This document shows, piece after piece, positions 8,937-17,811 of a stretch of 64,000 nt of DNA. Positions within the stretch are counted from its first letter, which is position 1; each line of letters opens with the position of its first letter. A program made the position numbers and the translations under genes. The stretch is from Paenibacillus xylanilyticus. Its GTDB lineage: Bacteria; Bacillota; Bacilli; Paenibacillales; Paenibacillaceae. The stretch spans positions 1,375,001 through 1,439,000 of the forward strand of contig NZ_CP044310.1 in NCBI RefSeq assembly GCF_009664365.1, read 5' to 3'. A model generated the notes under the pieces. That model made no database searches. It saw only the letters and a program-made list of their open reading frames with translations, and was not told the DNA's origin.

Positions 8937-8980
8937 AATAAGAAGAGCACTTACCAATGCTGGTAAGTGCTCTTCTTATT
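8937..8980. terminator. Bidirectional terminator between convergent genes
   Basis: A perfect 19-bp inverted repeat (8937-8955 with 8962-8980) around a 6-base loop, with AATAA/TTATT tails at both ends. It lies between the convergent hydrolase gene and the CNNM/CorC gene and can serve both strands. Confidence 0.88.
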
Positions 8981-9008
8981 AAATATGGAGTTGCTTCATT
9001 TAGCCTAA

Positions 9009-10355
9009 TTAGGCCTCTTTCTCGTCTTCATCCGTATACTCAGACATGACAAGTGGTTCTTTAGGTACAACAGCCACCTTGTAGAAACGGTTTTTGTCTT
9101 TTTCCAGAAGTACAAACGTCAGGTTCTCAAATTCATACTCATCCTGCTCGTTCATTTCCGGGCGATGGCTGTAGAGCCATCCACCAATAGTGTCCCATTC
9201 ATCGGCATCGAGATTCGACATAAACATGTCGTTAACCTTCGACAGGGATACCTTGCCATCCATAATGACATAGTTCTCATTGATGATCTGGATATCTTCC
9301 ACTTCGTCCGCATCGAACTCGTCACGAATTTCGCCGACAATCTGTTCAAGTACATCCTCAATGGTTACAATCCCTGATGTACCGCCATATTCGTCGACCA
9401 GCACCGCGATGTGCACGCCGTCCTTCTGCATTTTCTTGAGCAGATCCTTCACCGGAGTCGTTTCGTGAACAGCAGATACGGGCTGAATCAGCGAAGACAG
9501 ATCAACCGGTTCGTCGTTCCCGTAGAGCTCCAGGAAGAACTGTTTGGTATTGATGATACCAATGATATCGTCCTTGCTCTCATTGACAACCGGGAATCGG
9601 GTATATTGCTCCTCCCTGATAATTTCCAGGTTTTCTTCATTCGTTTTATTGACATAAAGGCAGACCATATCGGTCCGGGGTACCATAATTTCTTTGGCGA
9701 GCATTTCATCAAAAGCAAAGATCCGGCTAACATATCCGAACTCGGCCTGATTAATTTTGCCGCTTTCGAAGCTTTCATTAATAATAATTTGCAGTTCTTC
9801 TTCTGAGTGCGCCTCTTCATGCTCGGACGCAGGCTTGATTCCAAACAATTTGACCAGTTGATTCGCCGAGCCGTTCAACAGCCAGATAAAAGGATACATA
9901 ATTCGGTTAAACCAGATGATAGGTGTAGACGTCAGGAGCGCAACCGTTTCAGCTTTGCGGATTGCAATCGTTTTGGGAGCAAGTTCACCAACCACAACAT
10001 GCAAGTATGTAATGGCAACAAAGGCAATAACAAACGATAAGAATGATGAGAGCGCCTCAGGCATACTTAAACTTTCAAACAAAGGGTGGAGAATTTTCTC
10101 TACCGTCGGTTCACCAAGCCATCCAAGTCCGAGGGATGTAATGGTAATCCCGAGCTGACATGCGGACAGATATCCATCCAGGTTGGCAACAGCCTGTTTG
10201 ACAGCCAGAGCACGCTTGTTTCCTTCTGCAATCATTTGGTCAATCCGGCTTGGACGAATTCGTACCAAGGCGAATTCAACCGCAACGAAAAATGCTGAAA
10301 ATCCTATCAAAATCGCAACCAATACTAAATTTAACGCATACCTCTCACTGTCCAT
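9009..10355 (-). CDS. Hemolysin-family CNNM/CorC-type transporter-associated protein
   Basis: A 448-residue membrane protein with three N-terminal helices of the CNNM/DUF21 domain (LVAILIGFSAFFVAVEFALVRIR ... SACQLGITITSLGLGWLGEP), then a CBS pair (MVPRTDMVCLYV ... RFPVVNESKDDIIGIINTKQFF; VHIAVLVDEYGGTSGIVTIEDVLEQIVGEI) and a C-terminal CorC/HlyC domain. Family members take part in magnesium or divalent-cation homeostasis and were misnamed hemolysins. The ATG is preceded on the minus strand by AAGGAG. It stands alone between a bidirectional terminator and a divergent region. I cannot separate an Mg2+ exporter (MpfA-like) from a paralogue. Confidence 0.88.
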   Translation of the reverse strand: MDSERYALNLVLVAILIGFSAFFVAVEFALVRIRPSRIDQMIAEGNKRALAVKQAVANLDGYLSACQLGITITSLGLGWLGEPTVEKILHPLFESLSMPEALSSFLSFVIAFVAITYLHVVVGELAPKTIAIRKAETVALLTSTPIIWFNRIMYPFIWLLNGSANQLVKLFGIKPASEHEEAHSEEELQIIINESFESGKINQAEFGYVSRIFAFDEMLAKEIMVPRTDMVCLYVNKTNEENLEIIREEQYTRFPVVNESKDDIIGIINTKQFFLELYGNDEPVDLSSLIQPVSAVHETTPVKDLLKKMQKDGVHIAVLVDEYGGTSGIVTIEDVLEQIVGEIRDEFDADEVEDIQIINENYVIMDGKVSLSKVNDMFMSNLDADEWDTIGGWLYSHRPEMNEQDEYEFENLTFVLLEKDKNRFYKVAVVPKEPLVMSEYTDEDEKEA

Positions 10356-10451
10356 TCACTACTCTTCTCCTTTAGGTAATAAGTTTTTAACGAATATTAT
10401 ATCGAATTTAACGTCAGAAGACCACCTCCTGCGGTGCCAGGGAGGAAGACT

Positions 10452-10577
10452 ATGGAAGGTGAAATGCCTGAAAATCGCGCTGTAATGCGGTTTTTTGGAC
10501 ATGACAAAGAATATGTAGATGCAAACACAGTCAGTATAGACAACCCTTTCAAAGGAAGACCCGTCCGAAAAACGTAG
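10452..10577 (+). CDS. Possible 41-residue small protein
   Basis: A short frame starting MEGEMPENRAVMRFFGHDKE and ending in basic residues, with an unusually good AGGGAGG site at 10439-10445, six bases before the ATG. It lies in the 368-base gap between the leftward CNNM gene and rightward cardiolipin synthase, where no other gene is visible. No signal peptide or membrane segment. I do not recognise the sequence; the site and clean stop are the only support, and chance is possible. Confidence 0.35.
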   Translation: MEGEMPENRAVMRFFGHDKEYVDANTVSIDNPFKGRPVRKT

Positions 10578-10723
10578 GTTTAGTTTATGTATGTAATGTT
10601 TTATCTATGCGAACGTTACGAATGTGCCTAACATTGGGTATCTATGATTAGCTATATCCTTTATCGTCAAAACTGATGAAGAGAGAGAGAAAGGCAGTAG
10701 AACGTCATCGAGGGGGAAGCCGA

Positions 10724-12163
10724 ATGATTTGGCTGGTCATCATCTTAGTTGTTTTTATTTTTCAGGCAGCCACAATATTGGTGCTGGAATTCCGTAATCC
10801 GTCCAAGGCAGTGGCCTGGCTGTTTATTTTATTTTGCGTTCCACTTGTTGGGTTCGTAGTGTACTACTTTGTCGCGCAGGACTATAACAAGCGTAAAAAG
10901 GTCCGCAAGGCAGGATCACGAATCTTCCGGGAGATCAGAGAGACCATTTGGGAACAAGCCCATATCGTGGAGGATGCTTCGCAGATGCCGGACCACGGCT
11001 TCGAGCATCAGCAACGGTTGTTTAATTTATTAACCCATCTGTCGGAAAGCCCGATAACCGGTTGTAACCATAGCAAGGTGCTCACAAATGGAGAAGAGGC
11101 ATTTTCTGCAATGCTGCATGAAATGGAGAAGGCGAAACATCATCTGCACGTGGAATTTTATATCTTCCGTGATGATGTGATCAGTACCCAATTCCAGGAA
11201 GTCATGATTCGTAAGGCACAGGAAGGGGTTAAGGTTCGATTTATTTGTGATGGCCTGGGCAGTCATAAAATGAGCTGGAGCTTTATCCGCAAGCTGAAGG
11301 AAGCGGGAGTGGAGTTTCACTTCTTTCTTCCACCATTGATCGCTACGATTGATCGCAGGGTGAACTATCGCAACCACCGCAAGATTGTCGTTGTGGATGG
11401 CAAGGTGGGATTCGTAGGCGGGATTAACGTAGGCGATGATTATCTTGGGCAGTATCCGAATATTGGATTTTGGCGGGATACTCATGTGCAGATTGAGGGA
11501 GATGCCGTTTATTTCCTGCAGAATACATTTCTTAATGACTGGAAGCTGGCATCTGGAGAGCAGATTTCCGAACCTCAATTGACCGAATTGTTCCCACCCC
11601 ACATATGCAGCGGTGAAGAACGCATTCAAATTCTCGCCAGCGGTCCCGACCAGGAGTGGGATGCCATTCAGGAGATGTGTTTTGGTGCCATCTCGGTAGC
11701 CTGTAACCGCATCTATATTACAAGTCCCTATTTTATTCCGGACCCTGCCCTGTATGAAGCACTTAAGACGGCAGCTGTAAGCGGAGTGGATGTTAAGATT
11801 ATCATTCCTTACCAGTCGGATTCCCGGCTTGTTCATCTGGCCTCCCTTTCTTACGTTGAGGAACTGCTTCGTGCGGGCGTGGAGTTTTATCAATATCGAA
11901 AAGGATTTGTACATGCCAAAGTCATGATTGTGGATGAGCTTCTTGCAACCGTAGGTACTGCCAACATGGATATGCGGAGTTTTTTCTGCAACTTTGAGTT
12001 GACCGCTGTCTTGTTTGAGTCTTCTTCCATGAATCGGCTTATTGAAGATTTTGAACGGGATTTGCAGGAATGCAGCAAAATTGATCTGGAAGTCTTTCAG
12101 GGTCGATCACGAGGACAAAAAGGGGCAGAAATACTTTCTCGCATGCTTTCTCCGCTGCTTTAG
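10724..12163 (+). CDS. cls: Cardiolipin synthase, two-HKD phospholipase D type
   Basis: Joins two phosphatidylglycerol molecules into cardiolipin and glycerol at the membrane. The 479-residue protein has two N-terminal transmembrane helices (MIWLVIILVVFIFQAATILV and a second ending VVYYFVAQ), then two phospholipase D domains with HKD motifs: NHRKIVVVDG with His at 218 and VHAKVMIVDE with His at 397, each followed by the GG or GTAN turn. The frame reaches back to an ATG at 10676, but that has no ribosome site, while AGGGGGAAG at 10711-10719 fits the ATG at 10724 and the usual family N-terminus. It ends just before its own terminator. Confidence 0.93.
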   Translation: MIWLVIILVVFIFQAATILVLEFRNPSKAVAWLFILFCVPLVGFVVYYFVAQDYNKRKKVRKAGSRIFREIRETIWEQAHIVEDASQMPDHGFEHQQRLFNLLTHLSESPITGCNHSKVLTNGEEAFSAMLHEMEKAKHHLHVEFYIFRDDVISTQFQEVMIRKAQEGVKVRFICDGLGSHKMSWSFIRKLKEAGVEFHFFLPPLIATIDRRVNYRNHRKIVVVDGKVGFVGGINVGDDYLGQYPNIGFWRDTHVQIEGDAVYFLQNTFLNDWKLASGEQISEPQLTELFPPHICSGEERIQILASGPDQEWDAIQEMCFGAISVACNRIYITSPYFIPDPALYEALKTAAVSGVDVKIIIPYQSDSRLVHLASLSYVEELLRAGVEFYQYRKGFVHAKVMIVDELLATVGTANMDMRSFFCNFELTAVLFESSSMNRLIEDFERDLQECSKIDLEVFQGRSRGQKGAEILSRMLSPLL

Positions 12164-12183
12164 CCGTTTTAGGTTCGATTTCT

Positions 12184-12221
12184 GAAGATAAATTCACTTT
12201 TTTTGAATTTATCTTCTTTTT
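12184..12221 (+). terminator. Rho-independent terminator after cls
   Basis: GAAGATAAATTCA (12184-12196) pairs perfectly with TGAATTTATCTTC (12204-12216) around a T-rich loop, followed by five T residues. Confidence 0.88.
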
Positions 12222-12231
12222 GCTAACTATT

Positions 12232-12261
12232 TTGCTCAAATTTGATCTTTTATGATATAAT
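12232..12261 (+). promoter_or_regulatory. Promoter with extended -10 ahead of the yitT-like leader
   Basis: TTGCTC at 12232-12237, an 18-base spacer and TATAAT at 12256-12261, with TG one base before the -10 (extended -10). Transcription would begin near 12268, some 240 bases before the YitT-family gene. Confidence 0.65.
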
Positions 12262-12291
12262 AAATATATAAATCATGTCTTGGCGAAGGAG

Positions 12292-12320
12292 GGGAGTCTG
12301 CGGGAAACAGGCTCCCTTTT
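12292..12320 (+). terminator. Leader hairpin with T tract: attenuator or end of a ~50-nt RNA
   Basis: GGGAGTCTG (12292-12300) pairs with CAGGCTCCC (12308-12316), nine base pairs with one G-U, loop CGGGAAA, followed by TTTT and a pyrimidine tract. It begins about 25 bases after the expected transcription start. An AAGGAGGGG stretch runs into the 5' arm, so the fold would also hide that site. A 21-codon frame from 12275 to 12340 spans it but lacks its own ribosome site. The rest of the gap to 12508 shows only the ribosome site of the next gene. Confidence 0.5.
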
Positions 12321-12508
12321 GCTCTCTTTTCGAAGTGTAAACCGGAATTAAGACATATTTGAATCCATTTCATATTGCTTTTAGATGCTTATAAGCAGGG
12401 TACGTATAGGGTCGATCGAGATCATTATCTTCTATATGTAGTTTCCCCGTCCGGTATTTAAATGATTTATGAAATTGATTCACATATTGATCAAACGGGG
12501 GGGAAACC

Positions 12509-13417
12509 ATGTCCAATGTAACGGTTAAAGAATTAACATCGAAGCCGGATCGGAATGTAAAAAGCTCGGTGTTTACACTGAAGCTCCTGCAACGTATTTT
12601 AATGATTTTGGTTGGTGCCGCACTGATGGCAGTATCACTTGAAATATTTCTCGTGCCTAATGGCGTCATTGATGGTGGGATTACGGGGATCTCGATTATG
12701 GTGTCAGAGCTTACGCATCTGCCGCTCGGGATTTTCCTGACCTTGCTCAACTTGCCATTTCTGATCCTGGGTTACAAACAAATTGGTAAAACGTTCGCGT
12801 TATCCACATTGCTTGGCATTGTGGCCATGTCCATCGGAACTTCTTTATTGCACCATGTTCCTGCATTGACACCGGGTGAGCCGCTGCTCGGAGCTGTTTT
12901 TGGCGGATTGATCCTGGGGGTCGGTGTCGGCCTTGTTATCCGGTCTGGGGGATCGCTTGATGGTACGGAGATCGTAGCCATCCTGCTGAGTGAGAAGTCA
13001 CCATTGTCTGTCGGACAGATTGTTTTGTTCATTAACGTGTTTATTTTCGCAGGCGCAGGATTTGTATTCGGTTGGCCGAACGCCCTGTATTCAATGATCG
13101 CGTACTATATTGCTATGAAGATGATTGATATCGTCAATGAAGGTTTGGATCAGTCCAAATCGGTATGGATCATCAGTGAGAAATATCGGGATATCGGTTC
13201 AGCCCTGACAGACCGTCTCGGTCGTGGGGTTACTTTCCTGGATGGGGAAGGCGGATTCAGCGGGGATGAGAAGAAAATTATCTTCGTGGTCATTACTCGT
13301 CTGGAAGAAGCGAAGCTGAAGTCGATCGTGGAAGATTGGGACCCGCATGCCTTTGTGGCGATCGGTAACATTCATGACGTGAAGGGCGGACGTTTCAAGA
13401 AAAAAGGTATCCATTAG
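12509..13417 (+). CDS. YitT family (DUF161/DUF2179) membrane protein
   Basis: A 302-residue member of the YitT family, widespread in Firmicutes with several paralogues per genome and no firm function. The N-terminal part holds five to six hydrophobic helices, including the typical LVPNGVIDGGITGISIMVSE and GLVIRSGGSLDGTEIVAILLS blocks. The C-terminal DUF2179 domain is seen in the segment from KSVWIISEKY through GRGVTFLDGEGGFSGDEKKI to DPHAFVAIGNIHDVKGGRF. A run of G residues just before the ATG is the ribosome site. It follows a promoter and an untranslated hairpin leader, which suggests regulated read-through. Confidence 0.88.
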   Translation: MSNVTVKELTSKPDRNVKSSVFTLKLLQRILMILVGAALMAVSLEIFLVPNGVIDGGITGISIMVSELTHLPLGIFLTLLNLPFLILGYKQIGKTFALSTLLGIVAMSIGTSLLHHVPALTPGEPLLGAVFGGLILGVGVGLVIRSGGSLDGTEIVAILLSEKSPLSVGQIVLFINVFIFAGAGFVFGWPNALYSMIAYYIAMKMIDIVNEGLDQSKSVWIISEKYRDIGSALTDRLGRGVTFLDGEGGFSGDEKKIIFVVITRLEEAKLKSIVEDWDPHAFVAIGNIHDVKGGRFKKKGIH

Positions 13418-13458
13418 CGAGTCTTACCCGATGTGAGAAGCTTATAATAAGAAATGAA

Positions 13459-13505
13459 GAAATAGCCGGCGTCCTCGGTTTGAGGGCTGCCGGCTATTTC
13501 TTTTT
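13459..13505. terminator. Terminator between convergent yitT-like and ligD-polymerase genes
   Basis: GAAATAGCCGGC (13459-13470) pairs with GCCGGCTATTTC (13489-13500), with an inner CCTC/GAGG helix and TTTTT on the plus strand. The stop codon of the leftward polymerase gene lies in the right arm. Confidence 0.85.
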
Positions 13506-14384
13506 GAGGTGCTGCGTAATGAGTTCTACGGGCTGCGGCTCCACGCTGGCAATGAGATCGCCTACCTGCTGCAGCCGTTCCACAATATTCATCAAGTGAT
13601 AATCCTTAACCGACACATTGTTCCGAACTTCATCCCATGTGAGCGGGGTGGATACGGTACCTCCGGGTTTAGCTCGCGGTGTATACGGTGCTGCCAGGGT
13701 TTTGCCGCCATAATGCTGCAGGTAATCGAAATATATGCGGTCTCCGCGGTCCTTTTTGAGCCGCTCCAGTGTAAACAGGTCGGGATGCTTCTGGGTGACG
13801 TACTTGCCGACAAAATGACCAATATCCCGCAGCTCATCAAAGGTGACGCCCTGTCGGATGGGAACGATGATCTGTATGCCTGTGGCACCGGAAGTTTTGG
13901 GTACGGAACGGAGGCCAAGGGAAGTCAGCGTTTCGCCTACGATTAGAGCAGCCTGCATAATACGCGGCTCCTCTTCAAGAGAGGGGTCGAGATCAATCAT
14001 CCATTCACATGGGAGATGACTGCCTACAGCATGTAACGAGGGATGGAATTCCAGGGCGGCAAGATTGCCGAGCCACAGCAGCTCCGGAAGACCGTCCATG
14101 ACGATATAGCGGATGCCCTCATGAATTTCGGTACGTACGAACTCAGGAATGGGTTCAGGAGCATTTTTTTGATAAAAAAATTCACCGCCTGCACCATGCG
14201 GATATCGGATGGTTGTCAGGAGGCGGTTCCTGGTGTACGTCAGCAGAAAGGGAGCGATAGCGGCAAGCTTCTGCAGATAGATGGCTTTCGTTACTCCTGC
14301 TTCAGGCCACAGTAATTTGTCGGGATTGGTTACAGTAAGCTCTACTCCCTCGATGGTAATGGTACCTTTGATCGTACGGGGCAT
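13494..14384 (-). CDS. ligD-pol: LigD-type DNA polymerase domain protein (NHEJ)
   Basis: An archaeo-eukaryotic primase-like polymerase that fills or adds nucleotides at double-strand breaks in bacterial non-homologous end joining. The 296-residue protein equals the polymerase module of LigD as a free-standing gene. It starts with the typical TNPDKLLWPEAGVTKAIYLQ block; the metal-binding DLD is at residues 131-133 in WMIDLDPS, followed by KTSGATGIQIIVPI and the late DRGDRIYFDYLQ and PRAKPGGTVSTPLTWDEV segments. It lies 46 bases downstream of the ligase gene on the same strand, and Ku is encoded 3.5 kb further upstream, so the three form one repair set. Confidence 0.92.
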   Translation of the reverse strand: MPRTIKGTITIEGVELTVTNPDKLLWPEAGVTKAIYLQKLAAIAPFLLTYTRNRLLTTIRYPHGAGGEFFYQKNAPEPIPEFVRTEIHEGIRYIVMDGLPELLWLGNLAALEFHPSLHAVGSHLPCEWMIDLDPSLEEEPRIMQAALIVGETLTSLGLRSVPKTSGATGIQIIVPIRQGVTFDELRDIGHFVGKYVTQKHPDLFTLERLKKDRGDRIYFDYLQHYGGKTLAAPYTPRAKPGGTVSTPLTWDEVRNNVSVKDYHLMNIVERLQQVGDLIASVEPQPVELITQHLKKK

Positions 14385-14430
14385 ATGAACACCTCCCTTT
14401 TCATGAGTCTAAAAAAATAAAACACACCTA

Positions 14431-15387
14431 CTACACCTCGATGTTGAGCTGGCTGGCAAGACAATCTTCACGAGATACTTCAGCAAATGCTTGTATGCTT
14501 GGATGGCGGAGAGTGCGATGCTGGGTCAGTTCCATGTATTGCACTTTGACTCCGATCTGGGGCCTGATCCATGTCGTTTCGGAGCTTCGTTCGGGCACGT
14601 TATGGAACGGCCGCTCCTTTTGAATCAAAGGTTCAACTTCCTCGGTCAGTTTACGCCAGGTGGCTGAGTTCAGCTTACCTGTGCCGACATGACCAATATA
14701 GACAAAATGAGGCCCATCATATACACCAACCGCAATGGCGTTAACGACGCCGCTACGGTAGGTAACCCCGCCAATCATGGCATATAGATCATGCATGATT
14801 TTAACCTTTTGCCAGCGCTGATCCTTGCCATTGATGCCATAGGTACTTGTGAGGTCTTTACAGACAATTCCCTCCATCTGATGCTGTCTCATAACGGTGA
14901 GCAGAGAAGCCGCATCGGAGGTATTGGTCACCTCCTGAACGTGTGAGCCCGGGTTAAGAACACGATGAAGAAGACGCTGGCGTTCGGCAAGCGGTTGATC
15001 CGTGACCCATTTTCCATCACAGTATAAAATATCGAAAACCATATAAGTCACCGGAATCCGGTACAAGGCCTGGGCGATCGCGTCTGGTTTGCTCATGCGG
15101 TCCCGGCGCAGCACATGGTAAAAAGAAGGCTTTCCCGTTTCGGGGTCAAGCGCAATCACTTCGCCATCCAGAATGTAGGAGGGGACGCTGCACAGATTGC
15201 GGTCAGAGACCAGCTCTGGATACTGAACTGTCCGGTCGTGCAGTCTGCGGTTAATCAACCTGAGTTCATGGCCATCTTCGTACGCAAGCATGCGAACCCC
15301 ATCCCATTTCACCTGGGCAATCCAGTTAGGTCCGCTTGGAATGCTGTCCCGGGATATGGGTTCAAAGGGGATCAGAGGCTTAAACAT
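14431..15387 (-). CDS. ligD-lig: ATP-dependent DNA ligase (LigD ligase module)
   Basis: Seals nicks at double-strand breaks with ATP. The 318-residue protein has the nucleotidyl-transferase motif KWDGVR with the adenylated Lys at residue 27, the later DGEVIALD and MVFDILYCDG motifs, EGIVCKD, and WQKVK. The C-terminal OB-fold ends with the IRPQIGVKVQYMELTQHRTLRHP segment. There is no nuclease or polymerase part; the polymerase is a separate gene 46 bases downstream. In B. subtilis, as I recall, ligase and polymerase are one LigD polypeptide, so here the modules are split. It is transcribed away from GerAB, which ends 60 bases upstream on the same strand. Confidence 0.92.
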   Translation of the reverse strand: MFKPLIPFEPISRDSIPSGPNWIAQVKWDGVRMLAYEDGHELRLINRRLHDRTVQYPELVSDRNLCSVPSYILDGEVIALDPETGKPSFYHVLRRDRMSKPDAIAQALYRIPVTYMVFDILYCDGKWVTDQPLAERQRLLHRVLNPGSHVQEVTNTSDAASLLTVMRQHQMEGIVCKDLTSTYGINGKDQRWQKVKIMHDLYAMIGGVTYRSGVVNAIAVGVYDGPHFVYIGHVGTGKLNSATWRKLTEEVEPLIQKERPFHNVPERSSETTWIRPQIGVKVQYMELTQHRTLRHPSIQAFAEVSREDCLASQLNIEV

Positions 15388-15447
15388 GTACAGGGCTCCT
15401 TTCGGGTGGCAGTATTGAGCAATCGTAACCAGAAGTGGTTACCTGCT

Positions 15448-16551
15448 TTAACGTTCTCGTTTTGAAGCACGAGACTTTAATTTATGTACCAAAATAAGCA
15501 GCACAGGAAGTGCGATTCCGCACGTAAGATCCCAGTCGATCCAATAGGGGATAATGACTTTGAGATAAAAAACCTCGTCCGGAGCCACCAGGATGGACAT
15601 CGCCAAAATCAAAAGGGACGCAGGCAGAATAAGCATACGGTAGCTTGAAAGTCGGCACAGGTTCGTGATCCCCAGGATAAAGCTGTAGAAGAACAGAATG
15701 CTTTTGAAGAAAACGGCGATAATCCAGACGGAGGCCATAAAGGCTTCGATTCGCTGCACAAAGTTGCCTATATTAATCTCTTGCGACAGTTGAAAAGAGG
15801 CGAACCAGTGATGCTGCGTCATAAACGGCCCCATAACCAGAAGACAAATGGTCAGCGTCAGTGTAAGCATCAGGCCGCCAATGAATCCTGCCAGAAGAAA
15901 ATCCTTCTCCAAATGAGGTTCCTTCTTGGCGTAAGGGAGTAACATCATGAAGATGCATAACTCACAGTAAGGATAGGTCAGCACGGCAATAAAACCTCGG
16001 AATGGAGCAGCGAAGCCTTGGGCAAGAACAGGCTGGATATTATCCAGTTTTACGTGAGGGAGCAGACAAATCGTTAGAATAAGCAAAAACAAGACGATCA
16101 AGGGAAGCCAAAGCTCTGCACTCCTGGCTATACATTCGAGGCCGCAGATGAGCCCCCATACGAGAGTGCCAACAAAGAGCAGGTGCAAAATCAAGTGCGG
16201 CGATTCAGGCAGGATCTGGGTAGACATGAAATCCCCGATTTCCCTGACGAATGTGGACGTACCAATCAGAAAATAAAACAAATAAAAGCAGCTGAACAAG
16301 GCCCCGATCCAAGGTCCGAATGTACGAAGTGCATTTTCGATCAGATTGAGTTTGGGGTGGAGCTTATAGGTGACCAAAAAAATGAACAGAATCCCCATAC
16401 CTCCGGCGACACCGAGTAAACCGGATATCCAGGCATCTTCGTGGGCGAATGAGGTGATCATGGCCGGAAATACAAGTATTTGTTCACCAATTGTGCAGAG
16501 GAACATTAAGGCGGCAAGCTGCCTTACAGTCAGACGTCCCTTTTCAACCAT
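15448..16551 (-). CDS. GerAB/ArcD/ProY-type spore germination permease
   Basis: A 367-residue integral membrane protein of the endospore germination permease family (APC superfamily). GerAB-type subunits sit in the spore inner membrane and bind germinants such as amino acids. About ten hydrophobic helices are visible, starting TVRQLAALMFLCTIGEQILVFPAMITSFA, with a long loop PHLILHLLFVGTLVWGL. GGAG lies just before the ATG on the minus strand. GerAA and GerAC partners are not visible on either side, so this is an orphan B subunit. A weak sigma-G-like -10 (CATCCTA on the minus strand, 16589-16595) is nearby. The germinant is unknown. Confidence 0.88.
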   Translation of the reverse strand: MVEKGRLTVRQLAALMFLCTIGEQILVFPAMITSFAHEDAWISGLLGVAGGMGILFIFLVTYKLHPKLNLIENALRTFGPWIGALFSCFYLFYFLIGTSTFVREIGDFMSTQILPESPHLILHLLFVGTLVWGLICGLECIARSAELWLPLIVLFLLILTICLLPHVKLDNIQPVLAQGFAAPFRGFIAVLTYPYCELCIFMMLLPYAKKEPHLEKDFLLAGFIGGLMLTLTLTICLLVMGPFMTQHHWFASFQLSQEINIGNFVQRIEAFMASVWIIAVFFKSILFFYSFILGITNLCRLSSYRMLILPASLLILAMSILVAPDEVFYLKVIIPYWIDWDLTCGIALPVLLILVHKLKSRASKRER

Positions 16552-16617
16552 GTGGGTTCTCCTTCATCGAACGGACTGGATATTAGGTTAGGATGCGCCA
16601 AATTCACCATATTTATA

Positions 16618-16684
16618 ATAAAAAAAGCCCGGACGAGGGCATCATCTCTAAACAAAGGATCAAGAGATGTACACTGTCCGAGCT
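16618..16684 (-). terminator. Terminator of the VOC dioxygenase gene
   Basis: On the minus strand, GCTCGGAC pairs with GTCCGGGC and an inner CATCTCT pairs with AGAGATG, followed by a T-rich run (plus strand A run at 16619-16626). It lies between the VOC gene and gerAB and separates their transcripts. Confidence 0.75.
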
Positions 16685-16724
16685 TCCACGGTATGCCATG
16701 AAATTAAATAATGGAGTAACACGT

Positions 16725-17594
16725 TTATTCTGCTGTAACCAGCCGTATACGGATATTCTGCGGATCGATGGTAAACCATTGACCGCCTAGTTCCTCAAGT
16801 GTGGAACCTTGCTTACGCAATTGTTCCAGTGCTTGCTGCAGTTGTTCCTGTCCAGCGTATACGATGGTAAAGTAGTCAATTCCCGTAGCCTGGTTCGGAT
16901 TTGCAGGAGCGCCTGTGCCTGCCCAGATATTCAGGCCGATATGGTGGTGATATCCACCTGCAGAAACAAACAGCGCCGACATGCCGGCAAAATTGCCAAC
17001 CACGTCAAAGCCGAGCACACCCGTGTAGAAACGACGGGATTCCTCCAGGCTGCGTACATGAAAGTGTACATGACCAATAACGGTTCCGGCCGGCAGACCA
17101 TGCCATGGCTCATTCTCCGAGATATCGAACAAGCTCTGTACATCCACCGGATCGCTCGCCATGATGTAGTTGTTGTCTGTATCACGTCTCCAGGTATCAC
17201 GCGGACGGTCGGCGTAGATTTCAATGCCATTTTGATCCGGATCGGAAATATAAAAGGCCTCACTAACCAGGTGATCCCCTTGGCCGATTTCAATGCCGGA
17301 GGCGGCGAGGTTGCGGAGTGCAAGCCCGAGGGACTTGCGATCAGGCAGCAGAATGGCAAAATGGTACAAGCCCGCGTGAGAACGAACAGGCAATGTCACC
17401 GCATCAGTCAGTTCTTCCAGGCGCAGCAGCGACGTTTTGCCGTCAGCGGTCATCGTTGCGACCTTATCCTGCCGTTCCAGTAATCGAAGTCCAACCACCT
17501 CGGTGTAAAATTGAATGGATCGCTCCAGGTTGCTGATTCGCAGGCTCACTTCACCCAAGTGAGTAATTGCAGGGATCTGGTATGGGGTAGTCAT
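16725..17594 (-). CDS. VOC-family ring-cleavage dioxygenase-like protein (CatE-like)
   Basis: Two vicinal-oxygen-chelate repeats make up this ~290-residue protein. The first runs from HLGEVSLRISNLERSIQFY to DPDQNGIEIYADRP and the second from IGHVHFHVRSLEESRRFYTGVLGF to the C-terminus. The His in the first segment, the His in HAGLYHFAI and the Glu of NGIEIYAD are the usual metal ligands of extradiol dioxygenases. The layout resembles B. subtilis CatE/YwbC-type catechol 2,3-dioxygenase, though a glyoxalase-like role is possible. Three successive ATG codons follow GGAGG; I take the third for spacing. It has its own terminator. Confidence 0.82.
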   Translation of the reverse strand: MTTPYQIPAITHLGEVSLRISNLERSIQFYTEVVGLRLLERQDKVATMTADGKTSLLRLEELTDAVTLPVRSHAGLYHFAILLPDRKSLGLALRNLAASGIEIGQGDHLVSEAFYISDPDQNGIEIYADRPRDTWRRDTDNNYIMASDPVDVQSLFDISENEPWHGLPAGTVIGHVHFHVRSLEESRRFYTGVLGFDVVGNFAGMSALFVSAGGYHHHIGLNIWAGTGAPANPNQATGIDYFTIVYAGQEQLQQALEQLRKQGSTLEELGGQWFTIDPQNIRIRLVTAE

Positions 17595-17811
17595 CATCAT
17601 TTCCTCCTCATATAAAATAAGTTTGAGATCATCTCATCTAAATTGCGTTAACAAGTATAGTTACGTTAGACCATTCTCGCTTCGGATCCTATAGGCTAAA
17701 CTTTATAATGATAAATAAGTTACTTTTCATAAGTTAATATAAAATATAAATCTCCTTTCGTCAATTGTATTTTCACGTTTCGAGCAAACCTAAACTAGGA
17801 CATGAGGGCTT

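Noticed and set aside
9165..9806. Several plus-strand frames opposite the CNNM/CorC gene
   Set aside because: All are antisense shadows of a gene with clear CNNM, CBS and CorC blocks.
11030..11914. A 294-codon minus-strand frame opposite cardiolipin synthase
   Set aside because: Antisense to two intact HKD domains, without ribosome site or domain.
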